From: Platynereis dumerilii
Lineage: Eukaryota; Annelida; Polychaeta; Phyllodocida; Nereididae
Direction of reading: 5' to 3'
Assembly (NCBI GenBank): GCA_026936325.1
Contig: JAPTHN010000008.1
Coordinates: 23,272,703-23,336,702, forward strand
Length of the DNA: 64,000 bases
Shown: piece after piece, positions 11,401 to 23,400 of the stretch
How the letters are laid out: the number at the start of each line of letters is the position of its first letter
How positions within the stretch are numbered: the stretch's first letter is position 1
The notes under the pieces: generated by a model
What the model saw: the letters and a program-made list of their open reading frames with translations, nothing else
Database searches by the model: none
What the model was told of the DNA's origin: nothing
Translations under genes and position numbers: made by a program

Positions 11401-14400
11401 AATAACATTTCCCTAGATAATGAAGTAGCAAGTTCGTTAACATGTTGAACAACGTGAGAATATCATTTTGTATGGTAACCAAGACCAAAATATTGTTTTT
11501 CTGCTTAGCAACCACACAAAAATAAGACTTTTCTGCTTGTAGGTCGTGTCTGAAGAACAAAGACGAGCTACAACTCATATATTAGGTTAAAAATTTATGT
11601 CTTTCAGCCTAAATGCATGTAAGAGAACAAAAATCTAACTTTTAAAATGAATTGGAATAATAATATTCTCAAATATGGAGCTTCTGCGAGAAATCTGCCT
11701 TTCAAAAGCGCTATTTGGAGGTTTATTAGTATTTTCTTACAGTTTGTCTCCCCATTTCAGTACAAATATTGAGGCCGTGAGTCAGTTCGCATTTTGTAGC
11801 TTTTAAAATGTGCATGTGGTGTGGTAACCAAGGCATAAATATTGTTTTTTTTGCTTAGCAACCAGACAAAAAGGTTAGTAAAGACGGTTTAAACTGTTGT
11901 CCAATTAGTGGATCTTATTGCATGAAATGACACAGAGTGTACATTTCGGGATAAAAGCGTGAAATTTGGCAGAGGGGTAAATAAAACCTAGAGCAATACG
12001 TTTTTTTTATGTAACAGTTTGGCACACACTAGCTTCCATCCGCCATCTTGGATTACAAAATGGCCACCATTCTGAACCTCTTTTCATCAATATCTCAGTA
12101 ACAAAGGGAGGTAGAATGTTCATTTCAGTGGCTATAGCCTTGTAATTAAATCAGAAATACATTTTGGCCATTTTGGAAGTGCTAAGTTGGTGGCCATATT
12201 GATTTTCAAGATGGCTGCCTCTGAAAAACTGTTTATTGCCATATCTCAGAAACTACCTCAGTTAGGGAGTCTGTTTCTGTGGCTATACCCCTATTTTTGG
12301 GTCAATAAATTAAAAAACTGACTATTATGTGATTGAATTGCAGCCATATTTAATTTTTAAATATGGCTGCCATTTACATTTAATTATTTGCCATATTTCA
12401 AAATATAAAATAGCTATAAACTGGATTTCAGTGACTCTCCTTCAAATTTAGGTCAACATATTTGATTCAAGAAAAATTTTCTTATGCAGGGTGGTAGCTA
12501 AATTGATTTTCAAGATGGCCACCATATTTCTTTGATTTCTTTTAGCGTCTTTAACGCCAAAATGGCTCCGATTTCATGACTGTACTCTCTATTTTAGATA
12601 AATTTATATAATAAGTCATTCATTTATGTGATGGGATATAAGTTCAGAGGGGGTAGGTGGTGCTATAGACACAGATAGATTATGGTAACTTCAGCCTTTT
12701 AAGTTCAGTTCTGAGTGCACAAGAGGGTTATCATGAAGTTTATTTGTCTGTTGTTATAAGAAAATTGAAAATATATATAGTGATTATTTCATTGACTGAA
12801 CACACATTTCCAGGCTGCGGGATGTGGAAGAAATAACACAACTGCACTTTTTTTCCAGGATAGAGTAGTGTCACATTTTAACATTAATTATTAAAACTAA
12901 ATTATTTCATTTCAGTTTCAAACCCTTGTCAAATAACCATGAGATATATAACACATCTAATTTGATTGAAACAAAAAAGCTGGTAGCCACCAAATTGCAC
13001 AATGAAGCTACAGTTGTTCCAAGGGTATATTTCGTCAATTACCTACCTATTATTGGCTTTCCATTGAATCCCGCTTTATTTCAAGAATATGACAAATTAA
13101 TAATCTAGCCTTATTTAAGAAAGACACTTCAAATTTTGCCTTTTATATCACAGCAAGTAGAAATAATCAAATAGCTTGAGATATAGCTCAACTTTTGAGT
13201 AGGTGGAGATATAGCTCAACTTTCGAATAACTGGAGATATAGCTCACCTTTTGAATAGCTGGAGATATAGCTCAACTTTCTGCCACTTCTGTGCACAAGT
13301 TGTTGAGAGAAGTTGGAGTGATGAGGCTGACATATCTACCAGTCTGTCAGGTGTCTCAATACTTGACAATTTAGATTAGGGGAAACAAGGTCAGAGTCAT
13401 TTGAAAATAGCTTAATCTTTCATAATTCTTGCCTTGGAAATAACTTAATCTTTCAAACTTCTTGCCTTTAGAGGTTTCCGAATAAAGTTAAATTATACTT
13501 GAAACTGGAAAAGCTCTCTGGGAGAGCTTTGGTTTGAATAAGGCTATCCCTTATTTTTTGCTATCCCCCAACATTTTTATGAGAATCTGCCCAAGTCCTT
13601 TCCATTCTTTTGGTGGAATCAATGAACATTTGAACTGGAGACATCATCTAGAGTCAACAAAACAATCAATCCATCTTTGCATCTTCACAAATGACCATTG
13701 ACCATAGAAGGCTTCAAAGGCAAGACCGGTTGTAAAACTTCAACTGTATACACCAGGATTCTGCCAATTGTGCATCATGGTACTTTTTGTATAAACATCC
13801 ATCATTCCCCCAAAGGCACATATAGCAAGCGAAATAGCCTTGGTCAGGTATCTGAACCAGGGGTGCCGGAAGGAATCGCGGGTGGCAGGGGCGGATAAAA
13901 AAGGGCAAATCATGTTCGCACCAATTTCGCGTGACAAAATTTAAATAGAGAGTCACAAATAATTTTGAAAATATGCAAACTAATACTTACTAATTTGTGC
14001 CTAAAACTAGTAAAATAAGGCCTTATGAGGTTTTTTCTTAAAGATCTGAAGGGCACCCTTGCCCCCCCTGCCCCCCCTGTTCCGGCACCCCTGATCTGAA
14101 CGTAGTTTGTGGAACACCTTATTGATTCATTTGGAAAAGTGTAACTATGTGTGTGACTATGTGTGTTTGTCACAAACAAAAGAGCAGAACTTGCATGTGC
14201 ATCGGGCTGCTTTGAGGCTTACTATTGACATGGAAATGGAAGGTTCCAGAAGTTGGGCTATGTCTTAAGACATTCCATTCCTTCTGCTTGCCTTGGTTAG
14301 ATGTAAAAACCAACATTTAAATGAGCCTCTCTTGAAAGAAATACGACTATTTATTTGGAATATTCTCGAAAAAACAAATTTATGGCCAAGATCTACAGAT

Positions 14401-17400
14401 CACTTCCTACAGATCTACAGATCATCTAACTCCTCATCAACTCCAAATCAAATAATAAATGTGTTTGTCAAAATATTGAAAAATCCAGAATGGCCACCAT
14501 TGCATCACAAATAAGAGTTAGTTAATCTGATTTGTTGACCCCAAACACAGGGTATAGCCGCAGAAACAGACTCCCTAACTAAAGTAATTTCCGAGATATG
14601 GCAATAAACAGTTTTTCAGAGGCAGCCATCTTGAAAATCAATATGGCCGCCATCTTAGCACTTCTAAAATATCCAATTTGTATTTCTGATTTATTTACAA
14701 GGCTATAGGCTGAGATATTGATGAAAAGAGGTTCAGAATGGTGGCCATTTTGTAATCCAAGATGGCGGATGGAAGCAAGGGTGTGCCAAACTGTTTACAT
14801 AAAAAAACATATTCCTCTAGGTCTTATTTACCCCTCTGCCAAATTTCACACTTTTATCCCGAAATGTACACTCTGTGTCATTTCATGCACTAAGATCCAC
14901 TAATTGGACAACAGTTTAAACCGTCTTTACTAAACTTGTTGTCTGGTTGCTAAGCAAAAAAACAATATTTATGCCTTGGTTACTACACCACATACACATT
15001 TTAAAAGCTACAAAATGTGAACTTACTTACAGCCTCATTATTTGTACTGAAATGGGGAGACAAACTGTAAGAAAATACTAATAATCTTCAAAATAGCGCT
15101 TTTGAAAGGCAAATTTCTGGTAGAAGCTCCACATTTGAGAGTATTATTAATCCAATGTATTTTAAAAGTTAGATTTTTGTTCTCTTACATGCATTTAGGC
15201 TGAAAGACATCAATTTTTAACCTAATATATGAGTTGTAGCTCGTCTTTGTTCTTTAGACACGACCTACAAGCAGTAAAGTCTTATTATTGTCTGGTTGCT
15301 ATGCATAAAAACAATATTTCGGTCTTGGTTACCATACGAAATGATGTTCTTACATTGTTCAACATGTTAACCAACTTGCTACTATATTATCGAAGGAAAT
15401 GTCATTGAAAAAAGTTGAAAAATCTTGTATATTTAAAAAATATATAATATTTGTTCTTTTTACATGTTTCCATGGCAACCAAACTGTTAAAATTAAAATT
15501 AAGGGTGTATCTATAATCTAGATTATAGATTTTAAGTTATTCTGAAAGAAATTACTGCTAGCCTTTATCTTACAATTCAACAGAAGGAATAACAATCTTC
15601 AAGGGTATTTTGAAAAATCTAAGACTTGTGTTACTAAGGCAACATTTTCCTGAAAAGTAATGAAGTCTCAGACCCATACATGATCTTTTTGAAATGCCCA
15701 GAGTATAGCATGTTTAACAGTCACATTATCATTTCTGCAATGTTAATAACAGCTGAATAAAGCAAAACTTCATTCATCACAGTAGAAAAAAAATCCTGAT
15801 TTTGTTATGCAACTATGTTACCATGGCAACCAAGGAAATTGCGGGTTCAAAATGATTACAATTTTTGATAACTGATCTCATACCTAATCAAGCTGTACCA
15901 TCAGATTGCAAATATCATAATATCTGTCAATGCTAGGCAGCTTTTTAGCTCAAATTCATCGATTTATTTTGATATAGACTTGTTGCCATGGAAACGCATT
16001 TTTGAAGATTTTCCACCACCGCCACACAAAAATGAGTATTATTTTCATAATCTGCAGGATTTTCTGGTATATATACCATTGAAATTGCTCGTGTTGCAAT
16101 TATGTCTAGGTTTAGAGCATTTTTGGCCTAGAATGACTGGACTAATATATTTTGAAAATATTTGGGGATGCATTTGTGCGCTAGCTTATAGTATAACTTC
16201 CACTCCTCAACTTTCAGGATATCAGCTAGCTTCAAAATACTCAACTGTTTGAAGAGGGGTTCAGTATGGGCATTATATTTAGATTTGGAAATAACCCTTA
16301 CAGCTTTTTTCTGCAATTTCTCTACTGAGTTGGGTTTCCAACCCCATAGGGTCACCCCACAGAGTAAATGACAGTGAATAAGAGAATAATATATTGTTTT
16401 CAATGTCTCACTTGGCAGGTAGTTTTTGATTTTGTTCATAATTCCTATTACTTTGGATATCTTCTGTCCGATTTTTCTCAAATGGGGTTTCCAGGATAGA
16501 TTCTTATCAATAGTTATTCCAAGAAAATCAAAACTGTCAACTTTCGTAATGTTAACATCATCCATTTTCAAATTTATGGGTGGTACAGTTCGGTTTGGCG
16601 AATGGAATACCATGTAAGTTGTTTTGGAAAGATTCAGTGATAACCTATTGACTTTTAGCCAATTGGAAACTTTAATTAATTCACAATACCTTCCCTTTAA
16701 AAGTCAGTTGTTGAACCAGTTGAGCCGATGAACCATAATATCTTTCCCTTAAAAGTCAATTGTCTAATAAGTTGAGTCAGTGCATTATAATAGTACTTCC
16801 TCTCAAAATTTGGTTGTCTAACCAGTAGTGCTGATGCACCATATTATCTTCCCCCTAATGGTTGGTTGTCTAGCCACTTTAGCTGATGCACCACAACACC
16901 TTACTCTAAAAAGTCAGTTGTCTGACTGGTTGTGCTGATGCTGCACAATACCTTCCCCTTAGAAGCCATTTGTCTGACCAATGTGTTGGTGCACCACAAT
17001 ACCTTCCCTTCAAAAGACAGTTGTCTAACCGGTTTGCTGATCACCACAATACCTTCCCCTTAGAAGTCGGTTGTCTAACTGGTTGTCCTGATGCACCACA
17101 ATCCCTTCTCCTTAGTAGTCGGTTGTCTAACCGGTTTGCTGATCACCACAATACCTTCCCCTTAGAAGTCGGTTGTCTAACTGGTTGTCCTGATGCACCA
17201 CAATCCCTTCTCCTTAGCAGTCGGTTGTCTAACTGGTTGTGCTGATGCGCCACAATACCTTCCCCTTAGAAGTCGGTTGTCTAACTGGTTGTGCTGATAA
17301 ACCACAATGCTTTCCCTTTAAAAGACAGTTGTTTAACCGGTTGTGCTGATGCACCACAATACCTTCCCCTTAAAAGTCAGTTGTCTAACCAGTTGTGCTG

Positions 17401-20400
17401 ATGCACCACAATACCTTCCCCTTAAAAGTCAGTTGTCCAGTTTGGCCAATGCACCATATCTTTCCATTAAAAGCTGGTTGTCTTAAATGTTTATCCTTCA
17501 CATTTTTCTTTTTCTATCGTTCTTTTTTCAGTCATCATTTACAATGACCTTGGCATAAGAGTCAGTAGCAGCCATGAGGGTGGCTTGAAACTAACCTGCC
17601 CGAGAGGCTTGGCTTACCATCCGCAAGAAGCTGGATTAATAGTCACTGAATGGACCAAAGGACGCCTCCTCATGCTCTCATCCGACGCCCGGAAGAGACT
17701 GCGCAGGATAAATGTATAAAGAAAATATTATGCTTTAATTTATCTTTTTAGTATATCAGTTTAAATTCACTGTTTTTTTTGTTTTTTTTTTCATGAATTT
17801 AACAATTTAAAGAATGGTTAGATCTTAAGAATTTTGGAAATAATCATAAAATGTTTCAAAATTAACATTGTTAAAAATGTGTTAAAAGATAATCTTGCCT
17901 CCCACCTTATTTCTATGTTTAAAGTTCTGGGAAACTTTGACAAACTTTCGGAAATTAAATTTTTTCAAGTTTACAAAGACCGAAAAACTGTTAAAAAGTC
18001 ATTTAATTTACCCTCCAAGTGAAATGAAATAATTTAAAAGATGTACATTTTTGGTTGGGATCATTTTACCTTTCAGGTGTCCATGAGACCTTTCGGAGTG
18101 GGCGTCCTTTCTTGTGGAGACCTCGTTGTGGTCGGAATGTTCAAACTCCATGGAACGTGGTCAGGTGGCGCTGCTATCATTGACCTCAAGGGAAAGGAAA
18201 GAAAAAGGTAGGATGCTCCAATCTATGCATGAACAATTTGCGACCTCTTGTTAAAAATGGAAAAAAAGGCAAGAGTTGAGTGATTTGATGCCGCCTCTAA
18301 GGCACAACCATAAGATTTCCAGCGTAATAGACAAGTTCTTGTTAATTTATTGTCAAGTCACTTTTCAGTCATTTCTATTGAGTACAATTTTCAGATTCTC
18401 ACCAATCGTTGTTAATGTGAGATAAAAATCATGTAAAAAATTCAGTTATATGATGGGCACTAAGTCAGGGATCTGATTTAAGAGCGATGCTCCTCTTCAT
18501 CCTCTTGAAATTGAAGGGCCCTTCGGGGTCCACTCGATGGGTCCTCTGGCTCAGCTGAACCCATGATGGATTCATGTGAAGGGCAAAAGTGCCATGCAGT
18601 GCCGCCTGTAAGTAAGTGAAACGCATGATATTGTACAATTGCATCAATGCTAAACATCCTCAACGAAACTGCTTGTGGAAGAACGAACTCTCATCAGATG
18701 AGAGGAAACACATTGGGTCATAAAGGCCGATATGAGAATCATGTAGGATAACAATGGCAGCCTATGTTCTTTGCTGTAGTCGGAGTTAGGTATGGGTCAA
18801 AGTTTTTGATAAGTAAGTGAAACACAGGCCCAATGTTATTTCATAGGACAGGGTGGTTCACTTACTTATCAAAGACTTTGACCCATACCTAACTTTGACT
18901 ACAGCAAAGAACACAGGACAGGCTTCAAGATCTTAGTCAGGAGTTACTGCCACGAGTGTGAAAAAAGTCTCGATGCCACAAAAACGAATCACAGATTCTA
19001 AAATATATTCTATCTTGTGTACAAAATTGTGCTCTTTCTGGTGGTGTTCAAGTCGCTATCTCACAATTTAAGTGGAAAAACGTGCGAAAAATGCTAATTT
19101 TTTGTGACACATTTTTCGGACATCAAAATTTGACTGTCTCTTCCTTTATAGAAATCAAGGATTAATGATAATTGAGAGTACCATGGCATTCCATGTTGTC
19201 TAAAGTTTACAATGACGCCCAGTTTTAATAATTTGTCTCAATATATGCTGCTCTGTGAACAGGATATCAAAACAAAGTCAGGTGACAAAAGTAAAAATGA
19301 AGTGAAGCTCCTATTTGATTTTTTTCAACGTCATCTGAGATATTTATTTATGGACATGAATTACATATCAATGTGTTCAGATGGACTAGACGAAGGCAAC
19401 AGATTACATAAAAATGTCCTTGCTTTGCATAATTAGGTTCACACATACAAAACATGGAGCCGCTGCTTTTTTCTTCTATAGGTGTGTGAAAAAAATATGT
19501 AATTTTTCTAAATAACTTGCATTTCGTCAATTGTTGTCACGCAGGTCTGAAAGTCAAACTCGTTATGCCCAGATAGTTTTATTAAAACGAGTGTGTGTTA
19601 GTTTTTCGATATCTGCCTCCATAAAAAAATGCAATTTTTTAATAATTTTATTTCTGAAAGCCGAAATTCCTTGGTTCGGGTTAAACTTATCGGAAATATA
19701 GGTTGTTGGTACTCAAATTTAACCTTATTTTCTGCTGAGAATGATGGTGCAAAAATTATGCGTGTGAAGTGAAAATTAAGCTTAATAAAAGAAACCGCGA
19801 CTTACCACTGCAAAATGTTTGTCATTTCAACAAAAAGTGTATACCCATGCAGTCATCGTAGTTGTTGATGGACCATCATAGAATTCAAGTATATTAATTA
19901 GTGATATAAGAGCAGCTTTATAACTGAAGCCATAGAACTACTAAATTTTAGAGGTATCTGGCACACCCCACTAAGGGGGGCTTTACAAATATGGATATAA
20001 CTTCAGAAATAAAAGATTGGGTGCATTGTTTTCTTCAAAATTGAATTCCTGCAAAATTTTACATAAGATAGGCTGAAATAGGAATAAATGTTGTGTAAGC
20101 TAGAAAGTTGTGAGTTTGGCAGTAAGTCCTTACCAAGATCTTTTAAAAAACCTGTCGTAGGCTGCCATTGTTATCCTACATGCCTCACATATATTGGCCT
20201 TTATGACCCAATATGTTTTCTTGTCATTAATGAGAATTCATGCTTCAAAGAGTTTGGTTGAGGACGTTTAGCAATGGCACCATTTCATGTGCTTCACTTA
20301 CTTACAGGCAGCACTATGTGCTGTATGACATATAGGAGAAAACACGATCAAACCTGGAAAAGACCTTGAGCAAAATTAAAATAAAAAAAGGTTTGTCTAA

Positions 20401-23400
20401 AAAAATTTTCATAAAGTGTAAGTAATGAGCACTTTTTTTGCAGCCTATAAGAACTTTAGAAGCCCTTTCATCTACTTCAACTATATTTCCAAGTGATTTA
20501 AAAAAATCGAAAAACAAAATCAGTTGACTAGGAGTAGTTCAGCTGACCATTGAACATGGATGAACATTGGTTTACCTAAACTTTTGAAATCATCTTTGGA
20601 TAACACTTTAAAAGTAAGGTCAACCACTTGACACAGCATGGATCAAATATTTTTTCACAAACAACAAACATTTTACAGTCATCAAATATTTTTCTTGTCA
20701 CAACTTAATGAGAAAGTATTTTTAACTTAAATATGTTTGGAAACATTTAAATCATGTGTGTGATGTAATCAAAAGTATAATCTGTCACAAGAGGCAACAT
20801 AGTTTTACAGGAGGCCACACATGTCGTCTGCACCTCATTAAGCACTGAAAAAACATTACATCAATTGTGTGCATATTTTTCTTGAAATTTTTTGTGTATG
20901 ACTGTCTGTGTGTTACATTGCAGTGTGAGGATAGGACATAATTAGACATCTGATTCAACAATGTGGATACAATGTCAATTTGATGTGGACTGTTGTAAAG
21001 CTCTTGACACAGCCTTATGACAGTCAGGTTATGGTCATGTGACACATGACCTCTGACCTAATTTGACCTTGCTTGGCCCAGCACACTGGTGACACCTGGT
21101 GGGAAGTCTTGGAACTAGCTGGTTCTGGACTAATCTGAAGCTCTCAAGAGGATTTCAGCAATGTTTAACAGCTTTAGAAGTTTGATACTTATTGGTCACA
21201 AGCCTGTTCTATGATATCATTATAGATGTCGGTTACTCAAAGTAACAAGTGGTTACTCTCGTCGGACGGCAGACCACAAAGCTCTTACAACATGTGTGTC
21301 TCCTCATTAATTAACTTGCGCGTGTTAATCAGTGAGGAAAAAATGTCAATCGTAAATTCATCTAACCATAGTGCGCATACCGTTTGTGTACATAGCGATG
21401 CTCAGGTCGAACGTATGACTGTACGACATGTGTTCAGGCTGTCGTCACTATGACAACTGGTTGAGTTCTTTATGGATGTTAGACATGATCACAAATGAAT
21501 GGTAAAAAACTAACATTATATGCATAAAAATCTACACAAAACTGTTAAACTTGTGTGAAAAACAAATGAAAGGTGATATCACTGTCATCTTCAGTGAAAA
21601 CTTTATCCAAGGACATAATGACAATAGAATAGTATAGATTGATTAGCTTTTTGTTTATTTGGCTGTGCATTCTTTTGAACACAGTTGGTTGATTGGGAAC
21701 TTGGACAGGTAAAGAGGTTGAGGCTGCCTTCTGACTCAGCATTACGACTTGAGGCTGGGACATTTTTCTGTTTATATTTCATTGTTTCATCTCATCATGT
21801 CTGGCTCAAAATTAATCTGTATATATTATATTGTATCTTCTGTGCAAGTCAATATCTTTTTCAAAGTTATTTTTCCATTTCAGATGGCGAGGAGGTCTGG
21901 ACAAACCTTGGGACGTTGTCGTTGGACCTCGGGACCTTATCTACGTCAGTGACTTTCGCTCTCACAGCATCCTGGTATTCACGCCCGAAGGACGCAAAGT
22001 TCGATGCATCAAAGGAGGGCCAGGAGATGAACTGTCATTTCCAAAAGGACTATGTCTACTGAACGACTTGATTTTGGTCAGTCATGATATTACTAGTGTT
22101 AGCGGAGGAAAAGCATCACGTCTTGCTGCGTGGACTCGCCATGGTCGTTATATCGGACTCGTCCTCAATTGGCCGGCCCAAGCTGGATGTCGCCTGAGAG
22201 GCATCGCAGTCCGTGACAACGTCCTTGTCGCTGTGGGAAATTACAAGATCTTGACGTACAAGCTGACCTTCAAGGATGCAGTTCGGACGAATATCTCATC
22301 CCATAGAAGCACGCCCGCTAGAAGCACATCAGAACGCAGTTCAACAGCAGAAGTAGATGTGGTCTACGACGATCTTACAGCAATCCGTCGAAATCAACAA
22401 TTGCAACATCAAAACCACAACCAGAATGTCCAAAATGCCCAAAGCATTCAAACCAAAGTGGCTCTCTTAAACAACCAAAATCAAATGATGCATACTTCCA
22501 AGATACAGAGAGTCACTCCTTTCGTGAGGTCTCCCTGTGAGACTATTTCGGAGAACGAAGACTACCCTAAGAAAGACTTGCAGAACAGTTTGGATAAATT
22601 TTCGTCATCGGAACCAAGTGATATCGGGACACCCCTTTTTCCAGATACTCCTCAGCCCTATCCGACTCCTATAAACACAAAGCTGATGCAAGATAATCCG
22701 AACGTTATCTACCAAAGAGGGATCAAATACTTCCGAGGGTACACAAGCGGACGCAAGACGACTTACAACCCAATCTTCAGCCCAGCGGATGTCCAACGCA
22801 CCATAAATCCAACCCCTGATTTGTCCGATGGCCAAGAGGATCAGAGCGCTTATCTGGATTTCGAGTCGAGTACTCCTGACGCTCGTAAATCGTACATGTG
22901 TTACAGTCGTGGGTCATTCTACAGTTCACAGCCGAACTTAAACAGCCCTGATCCCTGGGCGTATCAATCACAGAGCTCTCTAGCGACAAGATCTGAGCCT
23001 TACAGCCCCTGTTATTATGACATGAATCCATCCAGTCCACATTACATCGATCTCCGATACCTGAAACACGCTGCTTTGCCGAGATCGCCTTTTGATGTTT
23101 CCGATCGTCATCCTTCTCCAAACTCTACTAACAAATCAATTGACAGCACACTTCCATACCAGGTCTCTCCAATACCAATGCAGCCAAACTACTTGAAAAG
23201 GCACCTGCTGTCTCCCCACCATCATGCCCTGCCGCCAACTGCCGAAGTCGAAGACCAACATCCGATCGACATCATAACAGAATTCTACGATGACATTTTG
23301 AAGCTGGACGATGAGGAAGGGAGTAATGAATCGAATGATGAAGATGTGATGGATGATAAGAAAGAAATCAAAGAAGAAATCAAAGAAGAAATCAAAGAAG

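Larger units (their letters stand above)
9857..16144. mobile_element. 6.3-kb foldback (long inverted repeat) DNA element inside the LINE
   Basis: The outer ends are TAGTCCAGTCA and its complement TGACTGGACTA, flanked by a possible 3-bp duplication ATA (9854-9856, 16145-16147). The left arm (9857 to about 12365, including an 830-bp MITE) and right arm (about 14455-16144) are inverted copies of about 1.68 kb, locally some 95% or more identical. Shared landmarks include ATAATCTAGATTATAGAT (11280 and 15513). The loop (12366-14454) has no transposase or other recognised coding. Removing the element and one ATA leaves the LINE frame continuous (..FQNI/SLLRNS..), which supports these ends. The superfamily is not assigned. 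Confidence 0.75.
9277..16681 (-). mobile_element. 5'-truncated LINE (minus strand), split by a foldback element
   Basis: The insertion is flanked by the direct repeat CACAAT (9271-9276 and 16682-16687) and splits the minisatellite. LINE parts are 16681-16145 and 9856-9277, about 1.1 kb in all. Read on the minus strand they give the C-terminal part of a non-LTR reverse transcriptase polyprotein: VSNWLKVNRLSLNLSKT, FLGITIDKNLSWKPHL, then after the foldback insertion NSDLHGHRTRN, NSASPSILEKIQTHSLYGLK and a stop at about 9582. The 3' end is a short (TGTC)n-like tail at about 9277-9290. The pattern fits the CR1/L2/Jockey-like group. The catalytic RT core is absent (5' truncation). Confidence 0.82.

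Noticed and set aside
16970-17245. 91-residue repetitive open frame
   Set aside because: A translation of the 58-bp minisatellite in intron 1; the periodicity is that of the DNA repeat.
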